Made by a program: the position numbers and the translations under genes. Shown one piece after another: positions 23,064-32,832 of a stretch of 64,000 bases of DNA. The stretch comes from Pisolithus tinctorius (taxonomy: Eukaryota; Basidiomycota; Agaricomycetes; Boletales; Pisolithaceae). Location of the stretch: assembly GCA_024663395.1 (NCBI GenBank), contig JANFAH010000047.1, forward strand, positions 1 through 64,000. Direction: 5' to 3'. The notes beneath the pieces were generated by a model. It was given only the letters and a program-made list of their open reading frames with translations, made no database searches and had not been told where the DNA came from. Position 1 is the stretch's first letter. The number at the start of each line of letters is the position of its first letter.

Positions 23064-23531
23064 GTGAGTCATCTCCGATGGGTGCGGTCGCGTGTTGAAC
23101 ATGTGGAGATGATGTGTTGATATGTCATCAGAGAGCGATACCACGTTGATGGGTACTTGTTTATGCCTGTCAGTAGATGTTGGCGACTTGTTTGTTATTA
23201 TATGGAATTGGACCAAGGCTAGATAGGACTTGGGAGATGAATTCTACTCCCAAAGGGGGAGGGGGACATGGAACGTTCAAAACCCGCTCAGGATGTGGCA
23301 AATGAAAAACCACGGGGTGCAAGCGGAAGGTTTTAATTATTACTATAGCGCGTGATGAGATAAGACATGTGTGCGAAGATGAATGACCCATCGACTATTG
23401 CGGAGCGGTGGGTGGTGGCTGACGGAGCGGTGAGGGGAGGGGGGGAAAAGGAACAGGGCAGCTTAGCGTGAGAGTGTGGATGAGCGGAGTGGAAGCGGTC
23501 ACAAGGACATGAAAAGCTCTACTTTATGGAC

Positions 23532-24048
23532 TTAAAATCCAGGGGGGACAACCGCTTTTTGACCAGACTGCTGGGTGGACCCTGGGGGTGGTGGATAGGA
23601 TGATCCGGCCATCATCTGAGGAAGGGTGTCAAGTTACGGGGAATTTGTAGTTGGGGAATGGAAATGGACGAACGTGTTGTGCGCCCTGCTGCTGGGCCAT
23701 GATTTCTTTCTCCTGGGCGACAATCTTTGCCTCGTCTTCGAGGGAGAGGGCGAGGGGCAGTCCGACGAGGAGTGCGGAGGTGGTGACGATCCAGACGACG
23801 TTCCCGAGCACCTTGCCTGTATTTTTTACGAACGAAACAGTTTTGGAGGCCTTTGAGGCGATGTTGTGTCTGGTTGTGGGGGGTATGATGTCGACGAGGG
23901 CGGTGAGACGGTCATAGAAGGACTCGTCTGCAGAGAGCTCTGAGGATATGGACGACAGAGACTCCGTCGAGGACGTGCGCGACGACGACGGGGACGCGTA
24001 GGGGGAGGCGTGGCCCTCCTTGTCTTCGACGATTTCGACTTTGACCAT
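23532..24048 (-). CDS. TOM22: Mitochondrial import receptor subunit Tom22
   Basis: Two exons, 23674-24048 and 23532-23615, give 152 residues. Order of parts: an acidic and Ser-rich cytosolic head (MVKVEIVEDKEGHAS), an amphipathic helix (DRLTALVDIIPPTTRHNIAS), one membrane span (VVWIVTTSALLVGLPLALSL), a charged segment (DEAKIVAQEKEIMAQQQ) and a Pro/Gln tail ending VVPPGF. This is the Tom22 plan: the head receives presequences, the tail faces the intermembrane space. Without the intron (donor GTTCGT at 23673) the tail would run to a different stop, so the spliced form is preferred because it restores the family ending. The start is 211 bases from the divergent transcription factor gene. Confidence 0.9.
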
Positions 24049-24218
24049 CGTTTGAGTTTGCAAAATTATGGGTGCGGTGCCGAAATGACGACTCAATATG
24101 GCCGAGTTGAAACTCCGCCGGGTGTGTCTATGCTGTCAAACTCTGACTGGAAAATCCGATGGCGCACAGACGCTGATCTTATAAGGCGAACTCAATGGAA
24201 GCACACTCCAGCACAGAT

Positions 24219-24243
24219 CACCACCACCACCACCACCACCACC
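24219..24243. repeat. (CAC)n microsatellite
   Basis: About eight CAC units lie 15 bases upstream of the start codon of the Zn2Cys6 factor, in its probable 5' leader and in the divergent promoter shared with TOM22. Confidence 0.9.
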
Positions 24244-24258
24244 CTCTGTGAACAAGCC

Positions 24259-27200
24259 ATGGACTCGTCCCACTCGTTCTCGCAACCAGGTAACCGACCA
24301 TAGTGTGATCAGATCTCTGCGACTGTCTCTCACCTGCCCACCCGACCCAGGACTCGTCCTGCCAACCCCGTCCTTGCAGAACCAGATCCATGAGCTCGCA
24401 AAGTCCCTTCCTCCCCCCAGGAAACAAAACATTGCCTGTGATGCCTGCAGGTCGGTCCTTAATCTACTCGCCCCGTCGTCTGTCCCCTTGACCCCCAGCA
24501 GAGCTAGAAAGGTCAAGTGCTGCAAGCTGCCCGGCCAGGACAAGGTGTGTAACTGGGTCTCCGTCTGTGCCGCCTCCAAATTCTCAGCTTCTCCTTGCTA
24601 GTGTCAAGTCAGTCGCTTCCATTCTTACTCTACTTTCGTCTCATTTCTTGTAATCAGCATTGTATGTCAAAGAATTATCCGTGCACGTTCGTATTTCCGC
24701 TTCTCTCTCCCACGATATATCCCGCATCTGTCCATTCCATAGGCATTACGTCCAGCAGGCAACCAGCGAGAAGAAGCGCAACGGCGCAGCTCGCAGACCA
24801 AGAGGTCTTTCGACTAGCTCAAGGTACGACAGTGCGTTCACGGTTTACCTCGTGCCGTCGCTCATGCTAGGCGTCCCTTTCCAATATATACACGCACACA
24901 CCCGTCCATCCACTCTGTAGTAATTCTTCCGCTTCTCCTGGGTACGCCATTCAATTGACCCGTTTTGTAGACCCTGAACGTGTCCAACTTAGCCATTCCC
25001 CCGTCGAAAACGGTATATTCCCGTGGTCCAAGTCGACGTGGAGTATCCCGTGGGGACCCCGCATCAGTAATCATGCGGCACACCTCTTCCAGACCAGCAC
25101 CCCAAATTTATTATATCACCTCTTTGCCCCACCTGACTACGGCACCCTGTCCGTCTGCCTTATTTCCACATTCCCCTCTGTCTTAACCGTTTTCATAGCG
25201 AACCCATCTTCACGTTTAGTCCACAAAGGTCACGTTCCTCTGCATATGCCGCTTGGGGCGACCAAGCCATCAAGCTTGAGGACGAAGCCTTCAGAGCAGA
25301 GTGCGTGCATTGCGTTCTAGTCGTCCGTGATTATATAAACCATCATCCAAGTCGTGACCATGCACTTCTGTTAACGCCTATACCAAATCCGGGGTCTTCT
25401 TTACTCGCGCTACGCACCCCTGTTTGCATTCCCTCTTCACTGCCTTTTTCATTTGTCTTATCGAGCAAGTTTAATATTATTTTTATATTATTATCGTATT
25501 TCCCTTCTTGTTGATAACGCGGCTCCCCTTTGCAGACGACGCTGACGCCCCTCCTGACTCTGACAGGTTTGCGCTAGATCTGGTCGAGGTCTACTTCCAA
25601 ATCGTCCATACACGTCTTCCTCTCCTCGACCCTACTCAGTTCCGCTCTCGGCTCAATTTCCACACCGGCAGCCCGCGTCTCATCCTGACCAACAAACAGG
25701 AAGACCCTCTGCACCCCGCTCTCATCGCCACCGTTCTGGCTTGGGGCGCCAAGTTTTCTGAACATCCCCTTTTGGCAGCGGACAGGAATCAGAACAAGGG
25801 TCAGAGTCTCCTTGCCAAGGCGTTGATAGATCGATGTAGAGAACTCGCCGAGTCCACGAAAGTCCATCGCATTCCTCATGAGGACCACGTGGTCATTTCG
25901 CTCTTGATCGAACCATTACAATGTCGTGAGTATCTCGTTGGCTGCACCCTCCTTCTCGGCCGATGATGACCCAACGTGCTCTTTATTTAGAGGATCCGAC
26001 TGCAGAACCTGGTACATGTGCGCCGTCACACGTTCTTAACACCGCGATTAACTGTTGGTGCCGATTGCAGGTTTTCATGGCTTCTGGTTAAACTGCGCAA
26101 TCCGAAATCTCTTGGGGCTCGGGGTCTGTCATCACTCAGATCAGTCGCTTGGGGCGATACACTCATATCCGCATTTATACATTTTTAGATCAACCACAAG
26201 TCAACTATGATTGAATACAAGGACCGAGACACCCGCGGCAAGATTATATTTGCTTGGTGGATGGCCTGCTTGTGCGACGCTTCTCAGCCCTTTATTACCG
26301 CCGAAAACCTATGCTGTAAGTCCTGAGCGGATCAAATGGGCCAGAAATGTTAATCATTTAACGCCACTGCTACCGGCATCCAGTGACGACGACGACTACG
26401 ATATCGATTTTTATACCGCAACGCCAGACGGCGGTTCTGACTCATCGAAGTCATCTAGTCGTGAACAGCTTGAGGTGCGGCGTTTGGTTTTGTATTGGTC
26501 GGGGCCCTTTAAATTAATGATGCTCTTGTCAGTTTTTGGTTAGCAAGTTTCCTGATTCCGTAGTTTTGCTACCCTCTCATTTTTTCATAAGGGGTACTAC
26601 GCTGCCGCACATGCGTTGGCACGAATATCGCGTCAGATCGCTCGGCAGCTGTGGCGGCCGCAGACAGACGCTGAGGGTATACCTCTTGAAGTGGTCGAGC
26701 AGGACTTGAGTGATCTTGTCACGTGGAGAGATAAGCACCTTTCCAAAGTCGGCGTTCCCGCAAGTTTGGTATCTGGGTGGGACTTTCTCACTGCGGTCTC
26801 CGCTTGTGCGTAGTTTCATTACATGTCCGTGTTTTCGGGCTGACGTGTGTGGACGGCAACGGTAGGCGCGAGCGATGCGCAGTACCACGTCATGTGGATT
26901 CTTTTGTTCAATGCTTTGGACGAGCATGATGTACAAGAGCACGAACCCGTTTCTCCAGGCGTGAGCAGTCGGGTCGAAAGTGTGAAGCAGAAGATATATG
27001 AGGAGGCACTACAGGCATCGTTACGGGTTTCTGCGCTGGTGCGTTCATCCGTTCTCTGGCAGTATCTCGCTGCTAACATGTAGATAGGCGGGCGTTTTGA
27101 CCGCCAACGGGTATCTAGTGCGTCACATCACACCCGTGGGTCACTTCTCAATCTGACAAGCTTCGCAGAAACTGGATACTGCCGTCATGCACGTCAGTAT

Positions 27201-27459
27201 CATCCGAGCTGGTATGCTTCTTGCTCGGCTGGGACGTCCAGAGGCGCAGAACTGTATCGAGGGTCTGCGTCAATATAGCTACGCCTATGAAGAGACGTGG
27301 GACCAGGCTGACCAAATCGAGCGCACTTACAAGCAAGCGGCAATCGACGGTCCGAATCTCCAGCGTATGGCTAGTGTGGTTCCGCGCGCGTCACCACACC
27401 GTGTGCATTCTGATTTGAAACCAAATGGACACCACCATCTCGGGAGCGGTGCGCGTTAG
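24259..27459 (+). CDS. Zn2Cys6 transcription factor with fungal-specific domain, one frameshift
   Basis: At least 18 exons. The first six (24259-24289, 24351-24450, 24502-24544, 24602-24607, 24658-24686, 24743-24823) encode the zinc cluster NIACDACRARKVKCCKLPGQ, then DKCQHCMSKNYPCT, so the fourth cysteine sits in a 6-base exon. Later exons include 24993-25148, 25199-25300, 25567-25925, 26071-26123, 26189-26315, 26384-26474 and others to 27459. The fungal_trans middle domain is clear: FALDLVEVYFQIVHTRLPLL, VLAWGAKFSEHPLL, IIFAWWMACLCDAS, YHVMWILLFNALDE. The exon 26189-26315 needs one extra T near 26291 to read YYRRKPML and join the next exon (DDDDYDIDFYTA). The intron 25301-25566 is unusually long and may hide a small exon. 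Targets are unknown; such factors bind CGG-type sites. Confidence 0.8.
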
Positions 27460-27862
27460 TTTCATTGTTTACTATGCAAGGTGCGCGCACAGCTATGGTT
27501 AATGTAAAACCGGTGTACTGATTGATTGGATTTCTGCAGTTTTCAGTTCTTCATCTCATGCAGCATTATTTTCTTCACTTTTGTTTGTTGCGATACACTA
27601 ACCTCCTACGGTACATATTATTATCCGGATGTATTTCCCTTTCGTTCTTCTCACGAACACTCCCTATGATACCCTGCTACTGGCAGTGCTTTTCCGTCCA
27701 CAGTGCTATTGTACGCCCCGTTACCGCTTCGCAACTTGTTATGTTCACTGTACCCTCTTTTACTTTGTTGTAAATTGTTCTCACTGCTCTGCAAGGTACA
27801 TTACGTGACGGAGGTCCGTTTCCAGTAGAAGACGTAATTCGGATGGTGTTCCGTTTCTACCG

Positions 27863-30324
27863 TTATCCCAATGCAACGCTCTTAACAACCTTGGAAATAC
27901 CCGACTTCTCGCCCTCGTACTTGGATATATCCCCAATACCACCTTTGTAAACAGCTCTCTGTGAGGACACCTTTTTCTTCGCTTTTTCATATTTTTGTCG
28001 TTTCTTGACGCGCGGATTCCGGACGCTCTTGGGCCGATTGGGAGTGAGTCCCTTGTTCTTTAAGATAGCGCGAGATATCGACCTGGGACCTGACGATTTG
28101 TCGTCTTCGAGTTCTGGCCTGTGTAAACGTCATAATCAGAAATTCTCGTCCGATGGCGGAGAATCGATTAAAAAAAACAAAAACAGAAAAATTCATCGTA
28201 CCTGGACGCGGCGACCGCAGCTTCATAATCGGCTTTCTTTTTCGCCTTCTTGTTGGCAACAGCCGATTTGACAAGATCATAATACCCCAAGCCATCATCA
28301 TGATGACTCTCCTGAACGCCATCGTCGCCACCTTCCATTCCGCGCCTTCGCTTCTTTGATTTGTGGCTCATAGCAGAAGTAATATCAGAAGGAGCCCCAT
28401 TAGGGCTCCCGAGTTCAGGGTCGACATCATCCAAATCGTCCCCACCCGTGCCGAGTTTCTTGTCCTTTTGTCTCTCCTTTTCCAGCTTGGTCTCACGTGC
28501 TTTTTTGCGTTCCCGATACGGAATGTCGTCGTCACCGCCCAGAGCGTTGGTGCGCGCGTTTTGCCGACGAGCGCTGGAAGATTCGATACGCGATACGTGG
28601 AACCGCAGAGATTTCTTGCGTGCTTGTTTGTCGTGCGCATCGGCGTGAGAGAGAGCGGTAACTTCGCCATAGGGATCGACGACGGTATCGGAGGTATCGA
28701 CGGGAATCGCAGCACCCTTGTTTTTGGATTTGGATTTCTTGGCAGGCGTGAAGTCGGGCTCGACGAGATCGAAGACGGGTACGGAGGGTCCGTTCACGGC
28801 AGTTTTGCGTTTTTTCTTTGGCGGCTTTCCGTCGACGGAGGACGAGGATGACGGGACGGAAGCTTCCTCCTTGGCGGCAGAAGACCTGGAAGTCTTTTTC
28901 GATACGCTGCGCTTGGGTGGGGAGGGCGGTGGTGAAGACATTTCCGCATCTTTTATGAGTTCGGCGAGCTCATCCGATTCCAATCCTCGCTTCATGATGC
29001 GATCCCATAGTGTCTCGCCTTTACCCTCCTCAGCCTCAGCCTCAAGCTCAAGCCCAAGCTCAAGGTCGTCCATCTCGTCCTCTTCGTCATCCTCGTCTGT
29101 CATGTTCTGATGGACGCCAATATTCTCGAGCATGTTAATTGACTGCTTGAGCGTGAGTAGGCGCTTGAGAATGGGATGGGTTCGCAAAAGTTGTGGCCGT
29201 GAAGCGTACTTCTCCGACGCGCGCATGTGCAAGTAGAACGCGAGTGTCGTCATGTATGTTAGCAATGTTTCTGTATTTAATGTGAAAAACGGTGAATAGG
29301 AATGCGACTGCGGAGGACCTACGGTAATACATGTGCTGCAACCCGAGTTCCATTGCGTTGGCTTCGGGACTTTTCAGGCTAGTCATCTTTAGAATTCTGG
29401 ATATGCAGATGGAACGAGTACTCACGTTTCTATGCGGGCTTTTGTCTCTGTAAGGCTCTGTGCAGTGTCGTCCCAGTCCCGTGCGAGTGCGAGGGTTTCT
29501 GGGTTTTCCCGTTCAAGGAAACGGAGCAATGATTGCTTGTCTTTTGGGACATCTTCGATAATAGGAGCTCCCACGTCTAGTCCATCCCTGCCAGTAATCT
29601 GTGAGAGAATCGTGATAATGAGACAAATGGAAAGTACCCTGTTTCCTCTGGCTGGACGTCTCCCTCAATGACCTCTCCAAGACCAAAGTCCTCGTCTGCA
29701 AGTCCCTCGCGTGCCTTGGTTTGCAACCTCCGTGCCTCCTGTTCCTCCATTTCCTGCGCTTCCTCGTCATCCGAACCTATTTCTGCGGCATTCGACGAGT
29801 AATAAGCGCGTTTTCCGTGACCCCACGTCTCCTCCTCCTCCTCTTCCTCCACTGGTGACGGGGAAGTGTCCTTTTTGCCTTCTTGGACTTGGACTTTGAC
29901 GACTTTTGCTTCTTTGGGGGAACCTTTTCATCCTCCATTTCTACGTCGGAATCATCTTCTAAACCGTCTGCCTCTCCACCATCTTCATCTTCATCGTCGT
30001 CTGAAATGCCGTGCAGTGCAAATACTTCTTCCTCTCCAAAATCATCCTCATCCCCTTCACTTCCTTCGTTCAGCGTAATTTTATCTCTTGACTCATGGAC
30101 TAGTTACCACACGTGTATGGGGGGAAAAAGTGAGGATTATGATGACGCCGGTGCGGCAGAATGAGATATGCATTGCCAGGCAAGATAGGAAACGTACACT
30201 GGTCCTCCTCGTCAAGTTCAACGTCGGAGCGTTTGTTCCATCGTTTTATTTTGCTGTCTTTCCTGTCCACGGGTCGTGGTTTTGCACCTGCCTTTGACTT
30301 GCTGGACGGTCGTCGACGTCCCAT
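27863..30324 (-). CDS. SAS10: Sas10/Utp3, small-subunit processome protein, one frameshift
   Basis: Exons start at 30324 (MGRRRPSSKSKAGAKPRPVD) and end at 27863. Exon 2 (from 30100) is highly acidic (GISDDDEDEDGGEADGLEDD) then basic. The Sas10/Utp3/C1D domain is LLTYMTTLAFYLHMRASEKY and RPQLLRTHPILKRLLTLKQS. A long charged region follows, and the C-terminal Sas10 domain reads GPRSISRAILKNKGLTPNRP, ending GISKVVKSVALG. The protein belongs to the U3 processome and is needed for 18S rRNA maturation in the nucleolus. Between KSKSKKAK and the next block (KDTSPSPVEEEE) the frame slips by one at a run of five A (plus-strand T at 29872-29876); no GT-AG intron repairs it. Since Sas10 is essential in yeast, a sequencing or assembly error is the simplest view. 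Confidence 0.88.
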
Positions 30325-30436
30325 GGTCAGTCAGTCGTAAGTCAGTGCCTCAGGGGAACGTTTTGCAAGTTTTCTTATAGATTACGTAAACAGTGGTCAT
30401 TCTGGCAGGTCGACTGCAAGCAGGTCACACGGACGT
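30325..30436. promoter_or_regulatory. Bidirectional promoter of SAS10 and FCF2
   Basis: Just 112 bases lie between the start codons of two divergent genes that both act in 18S rRNA processing. Any core promoter elements must be shared or overlap. I see no TATA box; short pyrimidine and TTAC/GTAA elements are present but not diagnostic. Confidence 0.6.
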
Positions 30437-31473
30437 ATGGCCATAATCGACAAAGGCAAGCAAAGGGCGACGGAGGACCCTATAGGAGTTCGTGTTGACC
30501 ACAGCGACGAGGATTCAGAGACATCAAGCGCGGTATCTGACACCGACTCGGAATCTGAACCAGAGGAAATTACTCAAGAATATCTAAATTCACTACTAGA
30601 GAAGGCGAAACAAAATGCGCGCGAGGAGGCAAGGTTGGCCAAAATGTTGCAGGAAGAGAAGTGGCATGAACAGGACGTCATTAAAATTCAGGGAGAGGAG
30701 GAGCAGCGGTACGTGCTCAAGGCACCAGTCCTCCGCGTGTGACATGCTTCATCTACAGTCCACAGGCCTTTACCACCGTTAGATCCTGGAAAATTGCCCC
30801 CTGCATACTTCGAATTTGGGGAAGGTCGGCATGAAGCACCTTCGACGGTGCGCGACCCGGACGTTGCGCAAACCGAAGCGGCAAGTGCTGCTGCCGCCGT
30901 GCCTGCACCCCCTCCGGAACCAAAACCTGTGGGACTCACAAAACGACAAATGAAAGCTGTACGTGATGCGGTCTCTTTCACGAACGAACATCTGTTTATA
31001 CATACATGTACCTTTAGGCAAAACAGAAGACGGCGGGACCTGATTGGTTTGGTTTACCAGCACCCGCAGAGGCGGACTTGCCACGGCTGTATCGTGAAGT
31101 CGAAGCCCTCAGGCTACGGAATCAGCTTGATCCTAAGCGTTTCTACCGCAAGGATGAGGGTGAAGGCAAGGGTATCAAGGGCTTGCCGAAACATTTCGCA
31201 GTAAGTGTTTGCGCATAACTAACAGTCGATGACACCCCTGAGAATGTGCCAAAGATCGGCACCATCGTGACTACTACGACACCATTTGGGACCGCAAGCT
31301 CAGACAACCTCCGGAGGGCAGAGAGGAAGCGCACATTGGTGGATGAGTTGGTGGATGACGCTGAGGCTCGACGGTATGCCAAGAAGAAATTCGGCGAGCT
31401 ACAGGACGTTAGAGGCGCGGCGGGCAGAAATACTCTGCGTCAAAAAAGAGCACTGCGACAGCGAAAATGGTAG
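30437..31473 (+). CDS. FCF2: Fcf2-type rRNA-processing protein
   Basis: Four exons (30437-30708, 30766-30958, 31018-31200, 31243-31473) give 292 residues. The Fcf2 domain fills the C-terminal half: PDWFGLPAPAEADLPRLYRE, then ALRLRNQLDPKRFYRKD, LPKHF, GTIVTTTTPFGT and RKRTLVDELVDDAEARRYAK, ending in a basic tail. Yeast Fcf2 is a nucleolar protein needed for the early cuts of pre-18S rRNA; human TdIF2 is related. The N-terminal half is acidic and Ser-rich with a Glu/Lys coiled helix (ITQEYLNSLLEKAKQNAREE). The last acceptor is CTGAG, less usual than CAG or TAG, but the only one that keeps the frame. Confidence 0.92.
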
Positions 31474-31598
31474 CAAGCCAGGTAACACATTGTTGCGTGT
31501 GTCATATCATATGCATATCTGTGTGTACATAACATGTGCGCATCTTTCGTTGCTGCATACTATACTGCACCCAAGTCGTGCCATGTCAGGTAAGAACA

Positions 31599-32433
31599 TT
31601 ATGCCCGTGCTGCCTCGATCCGCTTCCTTGCAACCTGTCTCCGGTTCAGTGACGATAAAGAAGGTGCCACAGCGTCCTTGTCCTTGCTTCTCTCAACCTC
31701 CTCTTCCGACACGCTGAGGATGATCTCGACGTGGCAAGGGTGACCCTGGTAAGGGTTGATACGACCGTGGGCACGGTACGTGCGACGGCGAGTTTTCTAT
31801 AGCACAAATGTCATGCTCGGAATCTTGCAAATTGGAGACTAATACATACGGGTGCTTGCTGGACGACGATGTTCTTGATAGTGAGATCCTCGAGTTCCAA
31901 GCTCTTCGCGTCGGCATTGGACTCTGCATTCTTGAGGAGACGAGTGATGAATTTAACAGATTTCTCAGGCCAGCGACCTGTTTTCTTGTGAAACACGGTA
32001 CGATGGAAATCTTTCGTGTGTTACACACCCTGGGTTGTCTTGAATTGTTTTGCTTGTGCTGTTCGACCAACACCACCCGAGAATCGACGGAAAGGAATGG
32101 TTTGATTGTGTTCAAGGACGTTTCCGAGGTAAGTGTAGGCCTTTGTCAACCTCATGCCTGGAATTTCATGTTGAAGGTCTGGCATTATGACAGCGCTTCG
32201 CTCCACACGTACCGGTCAGAACGGCAGCGACCTCCCGCATGTTCTTGAAGTGGGTGCGGAGGTACTCGCCCCGGGCGCGGGCGGCTGCAAAAGTGTTAAC
32301 GTCAGATTGGGGCACATACTCATCGCCTCTGAACGCACTCTTTTCGGGGTTCGTAGCGAGTGCGGCGGCAGCGTAGCGAACTGCATAAGTGTCAACTAGA
32401 ATACGAGTCCCATGGCGAACTCGACGTACCCAT
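31599..32433 (-). CDS. RPL17: 60S ribosomal protein L17 (uL22)
   Basis: Six exons: 32430-32433, 32339-32380, 32213-32284, 32029-32157, 31850-31977 and 31599-31796, for 190 residues. The first coding exon is just ATGG; splicing then restores MVRYAAAA. The family core is plain: [71 protein letters not shown] and [20 protein letters not shown]. uL22 lines the exit tunnel of the large ribosomal subunit. The donor at 32338 (GTGCGT) is chosen because it gives EKTARARGEY in frame. It is divergent from the Rictor gene. Confidence 0.94.
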
Positions 32434-32832
32434 TCTTGAGGGGAGTCTTGGGTGTCCGTTGTCGGTGTGATCGACCAGAAAGTGGGTTTGTGGCTTGAAC
32501 CTTATTTGTACAGTACATCGGAGGATGCCGGGTGACTAAGCATGTCAGAAAGGGGAATACCCCTGTTCGGAAGCAAGTAGATTACCTAATCTAAGCTCCT
32601 CAGAGTCTCATACCCCCCGCATACGTCGTAAGGACAAGTCTAGCATCGCGCCTGCTTGATGCCAACGAATAGTGATCATGAACAATCAGCAACAGCCCAG
32701 CACAGCAAGATCTCCACGTCCTCTCAATCGACCTTTGCGTCTCAGGATGTAGATAGCATGCTCAAGACACCTGGCAACCAGGTGCGCACTGCGGAACGTC
32801 TTCGCAACTGCACACTCTGAAGTAGGTTGTCC

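Noticed and set aside
23629..23673. Tom22 ending by read-through of the intron
   Set aside because: The spliced form yields the family-typical VVPPGF end, the read-through form does not.
28718..29110. Plus-strand frame rich in Ser and Asp opposite SAS10
   Set aside because: Antisense image of the acidic and Lys-rich SAS10 exon; codon bias alone explains its openness.
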